A stretch of 64,000 nucleotides of DNA, taken from NCBI RefSeq assembly GCF_036860675.1, contig NZ_JAYKGK010000010.1, forward strand, positions 54,411 to 118,410, given 5' to 3'. Within the stretch, counting starts at the first letter, position 1, and the number at the start of each line of letters is the position of its first letter. This document shows, one piece after another, positions 46,217 to 56,005 of this stretch. The stretch comes from Rosettibacter primus. Its GTDB lineage: Bacteria; Bacteroidota; Ignavibacteria; Ignavibacteriales; Melioribacteraceae. The position numbers were made by a program, and so were the translations under genes. The notes beneath the pieces are model-generated. The model saw nothing but the letters and a program-made list of their open reading frames with translations. It was not told the origin of the DNA and did not search any database.

Positions 46217-47715
46217 TATATATTAATTTCATTTTCTGAGGAAGCTACCACAGAAGTCACAACCGCATCCCCTGTAACATTGATAACAGTCCTGCACATA
46301 TCCAGAATTCTGTCTACTCCCATAATTAATGCAATACCTTCTTCAGGAATTCCTACTGATTTCAAAATTACAATTAACATAATAATTCCTACCCCGGGCA
46401 CAGGCGCTGTTCCAATTGAAGCAAGTATAGCTGTAAGTACAATTGTTAATTGTTGAATAATATTCAAATCCATTCCAAAAACCTGAGCAATAAAAACGGA
46501 AGCAACTCCCTGATACAAAGCTGTTCCATCCATGTTAATTGTCGCTCCCAATGGAAGTACAAAACTTGTTATACTTTTTGATATTCGCAGGTTATTCTGA
46601 CATACCTCAATATTTACCGGTAATGTTGCAGCACTTGAGCTTGTAGTAAATGCAACTATTTGAACACGTTTCATGCTTTTGAAAAATTCTTTTAGATTTA
46701 TTTTAGAAAAAGATTTCAATATAAGTGAATAAACTCCAAATCCATGAATTAATAGACCAATCAAAACTGTTAATGAATACCAGATAAGAGTTTGAAGAAT
46801 ATCAAAACCAAATTCAGAAACTGTTGCTGCAATAAGTGCAAATACTCCTATTGGAGCTAAAATCATTACTACATCTACAAACTTTATCATCACTTCGCTT
46901 AATCCATCAAAAAAATTAATTACAGGTTCTGCTTTTTCTTTTTTAATAATTGTTAAAACCATTCCAAACATCACTGCAAAAAATACAATCTGAAGCATTT
47001 CTGAATTTACAATTGCATAGAAAGGATTGCGCGGAACAATATCAACAAGCATTTTTGAAATACTGAAATCAAGCTCTGTCTGAATTTTTGATTTTATGTC
47101 TGTATCATAAATCGACGATAATCTTTCTTTTGTCTGAATATTCATAATTTCGCCAGGACGAATAACATTGGCAACAATTAACCCAAGAGTAATGGCGATA
47201 GCAGATGTAGTAACATATAGAAGTAAAGTCTTGGCTCCGATGCGTGCAAATTTTTTTATATCCCCCAGACTAGCAGCACCAACTATTAAAGATGCTAAAA
47301 CCAGTGGAACTGCAATCATGTTCAAAAGCTTAATAAATATTTCGCCAATCCATTTGATTGATTGAGCTATTGTCTTTTCTTTGTTAATTGAAATTATGCT
47401 TTCTAAATATTTTTTGTAAATGAAATTATTATCATTATAAAAATTATGAATAACTATCGAAGGTTTTTTCTCTTTAATTTTATTGAAGTAAGAAATAATT
47501 TCTAATTGTTGATTTGAATTAAATGAAACAGAATCATTTTCAACAATAAAAACAAATTTTTCCCAGTTCTCAACAACAAAAAATTTTTCGCTATTATTTT
47601 CAAGTAATTTAATTTCCAGTCGGTTAGTATGAACTTTGAAAAGTGAACCAAAGATTGCACCAAATATTAATCCAATTACAATTTGATTGTGAAGTTTAGG
47701 TAATCTTAGCTTCAT
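46213..47715 (-). CDS. dicarboxylate/amino acid:cation symporter with extra loop
   Basis: The 500-residue protein is a DAACS (GltP/DctA) family carrier: re-entrant loop TTSSSAATLPVN, PLGATINMDGTALYQ, the TAILASIGTAPVPGVG segment and the C-terminal DRILDMCRTVINVTGD are all present. It carries cation-coupled glutamate, aspartate or C4-dicarboxylates. It is longer than usual because about 90 polar residues (about 27-118) sit between the first and second membrane helices, where most homologues have a short loop. That part contains no motif I know. Confidence 0.92.
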   Translation of the reverse strand: MKLRLPKLHNQIVIGLIFGAIFGSLFKVHTNRLEIKLLENNSEKFFVVENWEKFVFIVENDSVSFNSNQQLEIISYFNKIKEKKPSIVIHNFYNDNNFIYKKYLESIISINKEKTIAQSIKWIGEIFIKLLNMIAVPLVLASLIVGAASLGDIKKFARIGAKTLLLYVTTSAIAITLGLIVANVIRPGEIMNIQTKERLSSIYDTDIKSKIQTELDFSISKMLVDIVPRNPFYAIVNSEMLQIVFFAVMFGMVLTIIKKEKAEPVINFFDGLSEVMIKFVDVVMILAPIGVFALIAATVSEFGFDILQTLIWYSLTVLIGLLIHGFGVYSLILKSFSKINLKEFFKSMKRVQIVAFTTSSSAATLPVNIEVCQNNLRISKSITSFVLPLGATINMDGTALYQGVASVFIAQVFGMDLNIIQQLTIVLTAILASIGTAPVPGVGIIMLIVILKSVGIPEEGIALIMGVDRILDMCRTVINVTGDAVVTSVVASSENEINIY

Positions 47716-47746
47716 TAAAATATCTGTATTGAGTATTAAATTATAA

Positions 47747-49990
47747 TTACTTATTAGAAAGTTTGTGATAATTTAATGTATTAAAGAAAAAATAAATTTC
47801 ATTCAGGTTATTAATTATACTTTCTGTTTTGAATAATATACTTAAGAAAAGAAGATTTGTTCGTATTTTTGCTGAGCCTTTCTTTATATACTGTACTTGA
47901 TTTCTATCAAGTTTTTTGAGTGTCTTTTTAAATTCATTAATCTTTTCCGATAAATCTTCATAATCAGCCGATGTATTCTTATTAGCATTTACCATCAGCG
48001 TAATTTGGGAGGATACTAAATTTCTTAGCTGTTTAAAATCTTCTTTTTGTTCATCAGTTAGAGTAGAATGGTTGTTGTCAATGTGATCAAAAGCAGTTTT
48101 TGCTATGTCCTTAAGCAGCGAAGAAATATCACCAATTGCAATAACTGCTTTCCCAGAATTTAATTCTTCATTCAAAAAGCTATCACCATCAAAAGATTGA
48201 AAGCTATACAACATTTTATTAATAATAGTCATGCTTTGAATTTCTAATTCTTTTGTTTCTTTAAGAACCTTTTTCAGTTTACCTCTTTTTTCATTGCATA
48301 AACCTGAATAAATAGCCGAATATATATTTTCTATATTATAAAGATATTCTTCAATTTCTTTTTTAAATGACCCATCTACAAAAGATTTTTCAGCTTCGAT
48401 TAATGATGCTTCGATTTTTGCAATCTTCTTTTCTTTTTTCTTATGCAAAAGATTTGATCGAATTATAATAAACATTACAAAGATTAGCAGAAAAATTATT
48501 GCCCAAATTCCTCCATGATAGATAATAAAAGAAATAGTTGCACTTATTGTTATTGCTATAAAAGCGGTAAAAATCCAGCCAGATATTACTGTCAGAACTC
48601 CATTTACTCTATAAACAGCACTATCCCTTCCCCATGACCTATCAGCAAACGAAGTAGCCATTGCTACCATAAATGTAACATATGTAGTTGAAAGAGGTAG
48701 CTTATAGGCCGTTGCAAGTGAAATTAAACTACTTGCAACCATAAGATTAACAGTTGCTCTTATATAATCAAATGCGGGGCGATCTTTTTTATTATACTTC
48801 AAGTATTCGGCTTTAGTAATATCAAATCTTTTATTTACTTTTTTCCAGATTTTGTTCGGAAACATTTTTTTAATTGAGTTGCCAATATTTAGCCCAATTC
48901 TTACAATACTTCTTGCCAGGGCAGAAGATTCAAATTTTTCGTAGCCTTCGAATTGTCTGCCTAAATTAATTTCTGTTTTTGTTACTGTTCGAGCTTTTTT
49001 ATTAAACCATAATGTGCCTATCATTACAAAGCCTGCAAGCATTAATAAAAAAGAATTTGCTTTAACGGATTCTCTTAAGGCTGCCATATTAATTTCAAAC
49101 GGATTTAGACTATTTGCTGCTATTTGATATGCACTTAAACCTGCGAGCGGCACACCTATAAAATTTACCAAATCGTTTGCTGCAAAAGCCAGTGCCAATG
49201 AAAAAGTTCCTACTAAAACAATTGGTTTAAGAATATCTATTTTTGTAAACCAGAGTAATAATTGAAATACTACAGTCCAAAAGATTACACTCACCCCAAG
49301 CAATATCGAAGAATTATTTGTAATCCAATTTATAATTTCATCATTTAAAAATGAGGAACCCTTCGCGCCTTTTATAAAAATAAAATAAGTAATTGAAGTA
49401 AAAGCTAATGCACTCCATATTGCACCATATCTTCTAAAACGCTTTTCATAATTGAATGTGAAAATTAATCTTGATATAAATTGAATTATTGAACCAACTA
49501 AAAAAGAAATTATAACAGAAAACAAAATTGCCGAGAAGATAGCCGAGACGCGAGTTATATTAATATAACTTCCTATTAAATCCCAGTTTTTATTAGCTTG
49601 ATAAATTTTAATAAATGATATTGCAACACTTCCACCTAAGAGAGAAGAAATTAAAGATACAGTAGTAGATGTAGGAATTCCAAAAGTGTTATAAAAATCA
49701 AGTAAAAGTACATCTGTTATCATTACCGCTACAAAGATTGCCATGACTTCGCTAAAATTGAACATTTCAGGATTAAAAATGCCTTTCCTTGCAATTTCCA
49801 TCATTCCACTTGAAAAAAGAGTTCCTATAAGAACACCAAGTGATGCAACTATTAAAACAATATGGCGTGGAGCAACTTTTGAACCAATTGCTGAATTCAA
49901 AAAGTTTACGGCGTCGTTTGCTACTCCAACAACTAAATCAGTCAATGCTAAAATTATAAGAACTATAAGAACAATTAGATATGTTTCCAC
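47747..49990 (-). CDS. PiT-family phosphate transporter fused to a DUF47/PhoU-like tail
   Basis: The 747-residue protein starts with the PiT motif GVANDAVNFLNSAIGSKV (about 23-40), and a second copy near 267 (AFAANDLVNFIGVPLAG). About 12 membrane helices run to about residue 510. The tail (about 510-747) is soluble, helical and rich in Glu and Lys, resembling the DUF47/PhoU-like phosphate regulators normally encoded as a separate gene. It would import phosphate with cations. It precedes the symporter gene with 31 bases between; the start is ATG at 49990. Confidence 0.9.
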   Translation of the reverse strand: METYLIVLIVLIILALTDLVVGVANDAVNFLNSAIGSKVAPRHIVLIVASLGVLIGTLFSSGMMEIARKGIFNPEMFNFSEVMAIFVAVMITDVLLLDFYNTFGIPTSTTVSLISSLLGGSVAISFIKIYQANKNWDLIGSYINITRVSAIFSAILFSVIISFLVGSIIQFISRLIFTFNYEKRFRRYGAIWSALAFTSITYFIFIKGAKGSSFLNDEIINWITNNSSILLGVSVIFWTVVFQLLLWFTKIDILKPIVLVGTFSLALAFAANDLVNFIGVPLAGLSAYQIAANSLNPFEINMAALRESVKANSFLLMLAGFVMIGTLWFNKKARTVTKTEINLGRQFEGYEKFESSALARSIVRIGLNIGNSIKKMFPNKIWKKVNKRFDITKAEYLKYNKKDRPAFDYIRATVNLMVASSLISLATAYKLPLSTTYVTFMVAMATSFADRSWGRDSAVYRVNGVLTVISGWIFTAFIAITISATISFIIYHGGIWAIIFLLIFVMFIIIRSNLLHKKKEKKIAKIEASLIEAEKSFVDGSFKKEIEEYLYNIENIYSAIYSGLCNEKRGKLKKVLKETKELEIQSMTIINKMLYSFQSFDGDSFLNEELNSGKAVIAIGDISSLLKDIAKTAFDHIDNNHSTLTDEQKEDFKQLRNLVSSQITLMVNANKNTSADYEDLSEKINEFKKTLKKLDRNQVQYIKKGSAKIRTNLLFLSILFKTESIINNLNEIYFFFNTLNYHKLSNK

Positions 49991-50190
49991 AGATTAGTCC
50001 TATAAATTAATTCTCATACAAACTTTAAAAAGAAAATGAATGGAAAAATTTCAAATGACAATCTAATAAAACTCATGGATAAACAAAAAATATTTCCTGT
50101 TGGAATTCTATCCTAATTTTATTTTCTTAGCAACTTAATAAAATACTAATTCGATAAAATTTTATTCATTCTAAAGGGTTAATCCAAATT

Positions 50191-51597
50191 ATGAAGAATA
50201 GAAAAACCGAATTAGTTCGAGGTTTAAGTCTAACTGCTTCTATTATGATAGTTACTGGTTCGATGATAGGTTCTGGAATTTTTAGAAAACCATCAACTAT
50301 GGCAGAACAATTAGGCTCCCCCGAACTCTTAATTTTAATATGGATTGCTGCAGGTTTAATTACACTTATTGGGGCATTTGTAAATGCCGAAATATCTGGA
50401 ATGATTGAGGCTACAGGCGGGCAATATGTTTATTTTAGAAAAATGTATGGTGATTTTACAGCTTATATTTACGGGTGGTCAATATTATCCGTAATTCAAA
50501 CTGGAAGTCAAGCAGCTATAGCTTATGTCTTTGCAGAATATATTGGCTATTTTATAAAATTATATCAACTCCCAGATGTCTGGCAAAACTTTTCATTTTA
50601 TTTTCCACTTGTCGGAAAGATTTATCCATTTGTAGATTTTGGAGTTAAAACGGTAGCAATTTTTTCTATAATTATTTTGACTTCCATAAACTATATTGGT
50701 GTAATATTTGGCGGCACAGTACAGACTATTTTGACTTACATTAAAATTGCCGTAATCATTGTCTTTGCATTAATTCTTTTTTTGTTTGGAAATGGAAGCA
50801 CATCAAATATTTACACAAATTTTAATATACCTCCTTCAACAGCAAAAAATCTTTTTAGTGTAATTGGATTAGCATTTGCAGGTGCATTTTGGGCCTACGA
50901 TGCATGGAACAATATAACTTTTGTTTCTGGAGAAGTAAAAAATGCACAAAGAAATGTTCCGCTTGGTTTATTGTTCGGTGTATTGATAGTCATTTTTGTT
51001 TATGTATTAATAAATTTAGCTTACCTTTATGCTTTACCAATAAATGAAATGGCAAAATCTCCATTAGTAGCCGCTTCTGCAGCCGAAAAAGTTTTCGGTA
51101 CTAAAGGTGGTTCAATAATTTCTCTAATTGTTATTATTTCTACTTTCGGTGCCTTAAATGGAAGTATACTTGCAACAGCAAGAGTTCCATTTGCAATGGC
51201 AAGAGCTAACTTATTTTTCAAAAGTCTTGGTAAAGTACATCCAAACTTCGGAACGCCACACGTTGCTCTAATAGTTCAGGGAATCTGGTCCTGTGTTCTT
51301 GTGCTTTCAGGAACTTTCGATACAATTACTGATTATGTAATGTTTGCATCTTGGCTTTTTTACATGCTTGGCGCATTTGGAATAATTATTCTCAGAAAAA
51401 AAATGCCAAACGAAAAGAGACCTTACAGAATTTGGGGCTACCCTTATACTCCTTTAATTTTTGTTTGTGCAGCATTTTTATTTCTGATTAACTCAATCTT
51501 TTCCGATACTCAGGATGCAATGATGGGATTAATTCTTATATCAAGCGGGCTGCCATTTTATTTTTTCTGGAAATATAGAAAGAAAGATGTTAGTTAG
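50191..51597 (+). CDS. APC-family amino acid permease
   Basis: The 468-residue protein has 12 predicted membrane helices and the APC signature SIMIVTGSMIGSGIFRKPS (about 17-35) near helix 1, with FAGAFWAYDAWNNIT in helix 6. This resembles the LAT/serine-threonine exchanger branch. Substrate is probably a neutral amino acid but cannot be fixed. It is transcribed alone, divergent from the phosphate transporter with about 200 bases between. Confidence 0.88.
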   Translation: MKNRKTELVRGLSLTASIMIVTGSMIGSGIFRKPSTMAEQLGSPELLILIWIAAGLITLIGAFVNAEISGMIEATGGQYVYFRKMYGDFTAYIYGWSILSVIQTGSQAAIAYVFAEYIGYFIKLYQLPDVWQNFSFYFPLVGKIYPFVDFGVKTVAIFSIIILTSINYIGVIFGGTVQTILTYIKIAVIIVFALILFLFGNGSTSNIYTNFNIPPSTAKNLFSVIGLAFAGAFWAYDAWNNITFVSGEVKNAQRNVPLGLLFGVLIVIFVYVLINLAYLYALPINEMAKSPLVAASAAEKVFGTKGGSIISLIVIISTFGALNGSILATARVPFAMARANLFFKSLGKVHPNFGTPHVALIVQGIWSCVLVLSGTFDTITDYVMFASWLFYMLGAFGIIILRKKMPNEKRPYRIWGYPYTPLIFVCAAFLFLINSIFSDTQDAMMGLILISSGLPFYFFWKYRKKDVS

Positions 51598-51649
51598 TTA
51601 ATTAATTATTTCACTTAATGAAATATAAGCTTTTAAATTGTCTTTCCTT

Positions 51650-51745
51650 CGTATGTCTTTCTGAACGTAGTAATTAAAAGAATAAATGAAAAACAGTTCT
51701 TGCTAAGCTGAAAATAAACTTGGCGTCTTTGCGAGAAATAAATTT
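51650..51745. repeat. degraded fragments resembling common intergenic repeats
   Basis: The gap after the permease contains GTCTTTCTGAACGTAGTAA (about 51655-51673) and CTTGGCGTCTTTGCGAGAAA (51719-51738). Both resemble short intergenic sequences I recall seeing many times in Bacteroidota-related genomes, here in worn form. I cannot test copy number in this window, so the call is tentative. Confidence 0.3.
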
Positions 51746-51809
51746 CTACCCAATAAAATAGAAAAAATGGAACAATTGAATTTATTAAAGAGCAAAAGGT
51801 ATTGCTTTC

Positions 51810-52391
51810 TTATTTAATGCCAAATTCTTTTTTATATCGATTAATAGAATCACTGACAATCTTGTAAGCTTCTTTCTTTCCGAAAAATTTTTCAACAATA
51901 ACATGTTTATGTTCTAATTTTTTATAATCTTCAAAAAATCTTTTCAGCTGAATAGTAGTATGAGGAGGGAGATGTTTTAACTCGTTTATGTAATTTAATG
52001 AAATATCATTTTTAGCTACTGAAATAATTTTATCGTCTTTTTCATCGTCGTCAACCATTCTCATTAAACCAATAACTTTTGCTTCAATAATACAAAGAGG
52101 GTCAACTTCTATTGATGAGAGAACTAAAATATCTAGAGGGTCTCCATCGTCACTTAGTGTTTGAGGAATAAATCCATAATTAGCTGGATAATAAACAGCC
52201 GAAAAAAGAACTCTGTCTAATTTGAGCAATCCACTTTTTTTATCAAGCTCATACTTGCCTTTTGAACCTTGTGGTATTTCAATGATTGCATTTACAATTT
52301 CCGGTGCATCACTTCCGTACTCAACATGATGCCAAGGGTTAAAAGCAGTGGGAATGGATGATTGATTAATTTTATTTTTTTGTTTTTTCAT
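51810..52391 (-). CDS. ppa: inorganic pyrophosphatase (family I)
   Basis: The 193-residue protein has the family I signature DDGDPLDILVL (about 80-90, three metal-binding Asp) and the preceding FSAVYYPANYGFIPQTL. Other acidic metal ligands and KYELDKKSG are in place. It hydrolyses pyrophosphate to drive biosynthesis in the cytoplasm. Length is normal. It is monocistronic. Confidence 0.94.
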   Translation of the reverse strand: MKKQKNKINQSSIPTAFNPWHHVEYGSDAPEIVNAIIEIPQGSKGKYELDKKSGLLKLDRVLFSAVYYPANYGFIPQTLSDDGDPLDILVLSSIEVDPLCIIEAKVIGLMRMVDDDEKDDKIISVAKNDISLNYINELKHLPPHTTIQLKRFFEDYKKLEHKHVIVEKFFGKKEAYKIVSDSINRYKKEFGIK

Positions 52392-52743
52392 GTCTTTATT
52401 AGATATGTTCTTTTTATTGATGCAATATAATCAATAAAATTAAAATGCCGAGAGGTATTTTTTTTCAGATTATTATAAGAATTTATTGTTTTATATTGAA
52501 TCGTAAAAACGAATTTTATACCCTCGTTTCATATGGTAAAGATTTCATCTGTAAAATAAAATTAATGATGAAAAAGTAAGCGGGTATTTCCAAAAAGTAA
52601 TTTTTCGAATTTTAAAATCAATGAAAGTCAGTTAGAATAAATTTTTAAAAATACATTTACATAAAGCCATAAAAGAAATTTTCAATAATAAGTTTGTTGG
52701 AATTACTATTAAATTTATCAAATAAAAAATTAGAATTAGTAAA
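52392..52743. other. intergenic region before the PfkB gene
   Basis: About 352 AT-rich bases between divergent ppa and the sugar kinase. TAAGTTTG at 52689-52696 fits the -7 box of Bacteroidota promoters but lacks a -33 TTG at the right distance. I see no gene, RNA or clear hairpin. Confidence 0.45.
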
Positions 52744-53652
52744 ATGGACAAATCAAAAATCTGTAATATTACTGCAATTGGTGAAATTCTTTATGATATC
52801 TATCCCAATAGAAAAAGATTGGGAGGGGCACCATTTAATTTTATTTATCATGTCTGGAAAATTTTAGGCAAAGCCAATTTTATATCGAGTGTGGGCAATG
52901 ATGAAAATGGAAAAGAAATATTAAGCTATCTAAATTCAATTGGATTTGATACAAAATTAATTTCTGTAGATAATTATCATCCAACTGGAACAGTTAAAGT
53001 TGAATTAGATGAAAATAAAATTCCACATTTTACAATTTCATCTGAATGCTGTTATGATTTTCTAACTATAAATAATGAAATAATTAACATTGTTGAAAAC
53101 AATACTGATATTTTATACTTTGGAACTTTATCACAACGAAGTAAAATTTCGAGAAAGACGATTCAATCATTATTCGGAAAAAACATAAAATATTTTTGCG
53201 ACTTGAATTTGCGACATAATTTTTTCTCTGACGAAATGATTAAAGAAGCATTAAAAGTAAGTAATGTAATCAAAATAAATTATGAAGAATTTAACAAGAT
53301 TAAAAAAATCCTGCATATGGAAATGAGTGATGAATTAACAATAGAAAATTTATGCAATGAATTTAACATTGATTTATTAAGTATAACTCTTGGAAATAAA
53401 GGAGCAATACTTTATGATAAAAAAAGTTTTTCGCACTATAAAACTAAAACAGATAAAGTAGTTGATACAGTTGGTGCTGGCGATGCTTTTGCTGCCATTC
53501 TTTGTATTGGTTATTTATTTCAATTGGACTTGTATACTATAAATAAATTAGCAAATGAATTTGCTACCGAAATTTGTATGATAGAAGGTGCTGTCCCGGA
53601 AGATGATTCTTTATATGAAAAATATAGAAAAATATTCGGGAATAATTATTAA
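52744..53652 (+). CDS. PfkB-family sugar kinase (fructokinase-like)
   Basis: The 302-residue protein has the two PfkB signatures: an N-terminal GGAPFNFIYHVWKILGKANFI (split, about 22-42) with SVGNDENGKEIL, and the C-terminal ATP/anion-hole motif VDTVGAGDAFAAILC (about 239-253) with catalytic Asp. The GGAPFN form is typical of fructokinases. It would phosphorylate a hexose in the cytoplasm. No transporter or glycosidase is adjacent; the xylan locus is 30 kb away. Confidence 0.87.
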   Translation: MDKSKICNITAIGEILYDIYPNRKRLGGAPFNFIYHVWKILGKANFISSVGNDENGKEILSYLNSIGFDTKLISVDNYHPTGTVKVELDENKIPHFTISSECCYDFLTINNEIINIVENNTDILYFGTLSQRSKISRKTIQSLFGKNIKYFCDLNLRHNFFSDEMIKEALKVSNVIKINYEEFNKIKKILHMEMSDELTIENLCNEFNIDLLSITLGNKGAILYDKKSFSHYKTKTDKVVDTVGAGDAFAAILCIGYLFQLDLYTINKLANEFATEICMIEGAVPEDDSLYEKYRKIFGNNY

Positions 53653-53656
53653 CTCT

Positions 53657-54052
53657 TTATTTCTTTTTTGCAGGTTCTGCTTTTGCTTGCTGAAGTTCTA
53701 CATTTATTGATTCCGGCAACAAATTATACATAGAGCCAGTAAACATGTCTACTATCATTCCAGGTAAAAAACCATTAAAAGCATTTCCCCAGAACCAGAT
53801 TGAAATTTTTCTTGTAATCTGGGTTTCATAAGTGTCATATCCATCAAGTTCAAGTTTAATAACATGGTTCGAACCTCGTTCAAGATTTACAGATTGAGGT
53901 GTTGTGCCAAATTTTTTCCCATCAATTGTAATTTTTGCATTTGGTGGATTTGTTTTTATTTCAACATTTTGTGTGGTTGTATTTATCACAGTTGCACAAG
54001 ATTCTAAAAATAGAATTGATATAAATGCAAGAAAATAAATTTTAGCTCTCAT
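53657..54052 (-). CDS. PEGA-domain lipoprotein
   Basis: The 131-residue protein has a signal with lipobox (FLESCATV, Cys near 19) and a PEGA domain (about 30-85: VEIKTNPPNAKITIDGKKFG, then ERGSNHVIKLELDGYDTYE). A hydrophobic segment with many Phe and Gly (about 90-115) follows, then a basic tail. PEGA domains are surface or cell-wall associated beta-sandwiches of unknown detail. It is convergent with the PfkB gene, only 4 bases apart. Confidence 0.83.
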   Translation of the reverse strand: MRAKIYFLAFISILFLESCATVINTTTQNVEIKTNPPNAKITIDGKKFGTTPQSVNLERGSNHVIKLELDGYDTYETQITRKISIWFWGNAFNGFLPGMIVDMFTGSMYNLLPESINVELQQAKAEPAKKK

Positions 54053-54168
54053 TATAAAACCTCTTTTTGTTTTTATTATCGAAAATAATCCAGTAATAAT
54101 TAATATTCATTAAAAATAGTTTGAAATCTTATTGGGTTCTTATATATTAAATTATCAAAAAAAAATGG

Positions 54169-55773
54169 ATGAAAAATAAAATGAAAATTTATTATGCCTT
54201 CTTAACCTTTTTGTTAATAGTATCCTGTTCATCAAACAATTTTGAAGATGCAAGAAATTTTATAAATGAAAAAAATTTATCAGCACATATTAAAAAATTA
54301 TCCTCCGACGAATTTTTAGGCAGGTCTCTCGGTCACGAGGGAGAAGAAAAAACAATTAATTATTTAATTGAACAATATAAAAGAATAGGATTAGAACCAG
54401 CAGATGGCAAAAGTTACCTCCAAGAAATTAATCTTGTTGAATTGACACCTTTGGTAAATTCAGAAATTATTGTTAAAGGGAAAAATGGAAAAGTAAAGCT
54501 TAATTATGGTGATGATTTTGTTGCAGTTACAAGAAGAGTTACAGAAGAGATTCAAATTAAACCTTGTGAAATAATTTTTGCAGGTTATGGAATTAATGCA
54601 CCTGAATACAACTGGAATGATTTTGAAGGAATAGATGTAAAAAACAAAATAATTTTAGTAATGGTTAATGATCCTGGTTTTGCCACAAATGATTCTTCTT
54701 TATTTAAGGGAAAAGCTATGACTTATTATGGAAGATGGACTTATAAATACGAAGAAGCAGCAAGACAGGGCGCAGCCGGAGTTTTTGTAATTCATGAAAC
54801 AAAAGCTGCAAGTTATCCCTGGGAAGTTGTAAAGAATGGTAGAGTAGGGCCACAGTATTTTATAGAAGAAAAAGATAAAAATTTTTCGCGCTGCAAGTTT
54901 GAAGGCTGGATTACTTATGATAAAGCAAAAGAAATTTTTAATCTTGCAAAATTAGATTTGGATGAAGAATTAAAAAAAGCTTCTGTTAGAGGATTCAAAG
55001 CAAAACCACTTGGCCTTACTACTTCATTGACAATTAAAAATAAAATTGAACACATAAAAACTCGAAATGTACTTGGAATTTTGCCGGGAAAAGAAAGAGC
55101 AGATGAATTTGTATTCTATATGGCACACTGGGACCATCTTGGTTATGATTCTTCATTGAAAGGTGATAGTATTTTTAATGGAGCAAGAGATAATGCTTCG
55201 GGCGTTGCTGGAATTCTTCAAATTGCTGAGGCTTTCTCCAAATTAAAAGAAAAACCTAAACGTTCCATTGCAATTCTTTCTCTCACCGCAGAAGAACAGG
55301 GATTACTGGGTTCAGAATATTATGTTAAAAATCCCATCATTCCTTTGAATAAAATTATAGCAGCAATAAATCTTGATGGGTTAAATATCTTTGGCAGAAC
55401 TAAAGATATTGCTGTGCTTGGTTATGGAATGTCTGAACTTGATAAATACATAAAAGAAGAAGCAGAGAAATTAGGAAAAATTGTTCGACCAGACCCCAAT
55501 CCGGAAAGCGGCGGATTTTTTAGATCTGACCATTATAATTTTGTAAAAGCAGGTATACCAGCAATTTACATTCGACATGGAATAGAATCTATTGATGGTA
55601 AAAAAGATATACAAAAAGCTGCTAGAGAATGGAATAAAAATAATTACCACAAAGTAACAGATGAATTTAACCATGATTGGGATTTAAGCGGAATGGTTGA
55701 AGAAGTTCAAATGCTGTTTGATATTGGATATAAACTTAGCAACGAAAATAATTTTCCTAAACTGATTAAGTAA
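54169..55773 (+). CDS. M28-family metallopeptidase lipoprotein
   Basis: The 534-residue protein has a lipobox (LLIVSCSSN, Cys near 20), an N-terminal cap, a PA-like insert (about 130-270) and the M28 zinc core: AHWDHLGYDS (His, Asp), GARDNASGVAG (Asp), LTAEEQGLLGSEYY (Glu, catalytic pair), AINLDGLN (Asp) and RSDHYNFVKAG (His). It is probably an aminopeptidase anchored at the periplasmic or outer face. ATG at 54169 is used here; an in-frame ATG four codons later is also possible. Confidence 0.9.
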   Translation: MKNKMKIYYAFLTFLLIVSCSSNNFEDARNFINEKNLSAHIKKLSSDEFLGRSLGHEGEEKTINYLIEQYKRIGLEPADGKSYLQEINLVELTPLVNSEIIVKGKNGKVKLNYGDDFVAVTRRVTEEIQIKPCEIIFAGYGINAPEYNWNDFEGIDVKNKIILVMVNDPGFATNDSSLFKGKAMTYYGRWTYKYEEAARQGAAGVFVIHETKAASYPWEVVKNGRVGPQYFIEEKDKNFSRCKFEGWITYDKAKEIFNLAKLDLDEELKKASVRGFKAKPLGLTTSLTIKNKIEHIKTRNVLGILPGKERADEFVFYMAHWDHLGYDSSLKGDSIFNGARDNASGVAGILQIAEAFSKLKEKPKRSIAILSLTAEEQGLLGSEYYVKNPIIPLNKIIAAINLDGLNIFGRTKDIAVLGYGMSELDKYIKEEAEKLGKIVRPDPNPESGGFFRSDHYNFVKAGIPAIYIRHGIESIDGKKDIQKAAREWNKNNYHKVTDEFNHDWDLSGMVEEVQMLFDIGYKLSNENNFPKLIK

Positions 55774-56005
55774 TTTGAAAATTTTTAGTCAGCTAATAAA
55801 ATTTTTCTTATCAACAAAAAGCAAATTTTATATGACTTGTAATGTTCATTATTAATATGCTTTAAAGCTTATCATAACATCATTTCTAATTACAATAAAA
55901 AATTTTTGATTCAAAAACTTTATTATTAATCATAAAACCATATCAAGATTAAAAACTTGAAATATATTATATTAGATTCAACAAATGAAAAATATTTGAT
56001 AAAAA

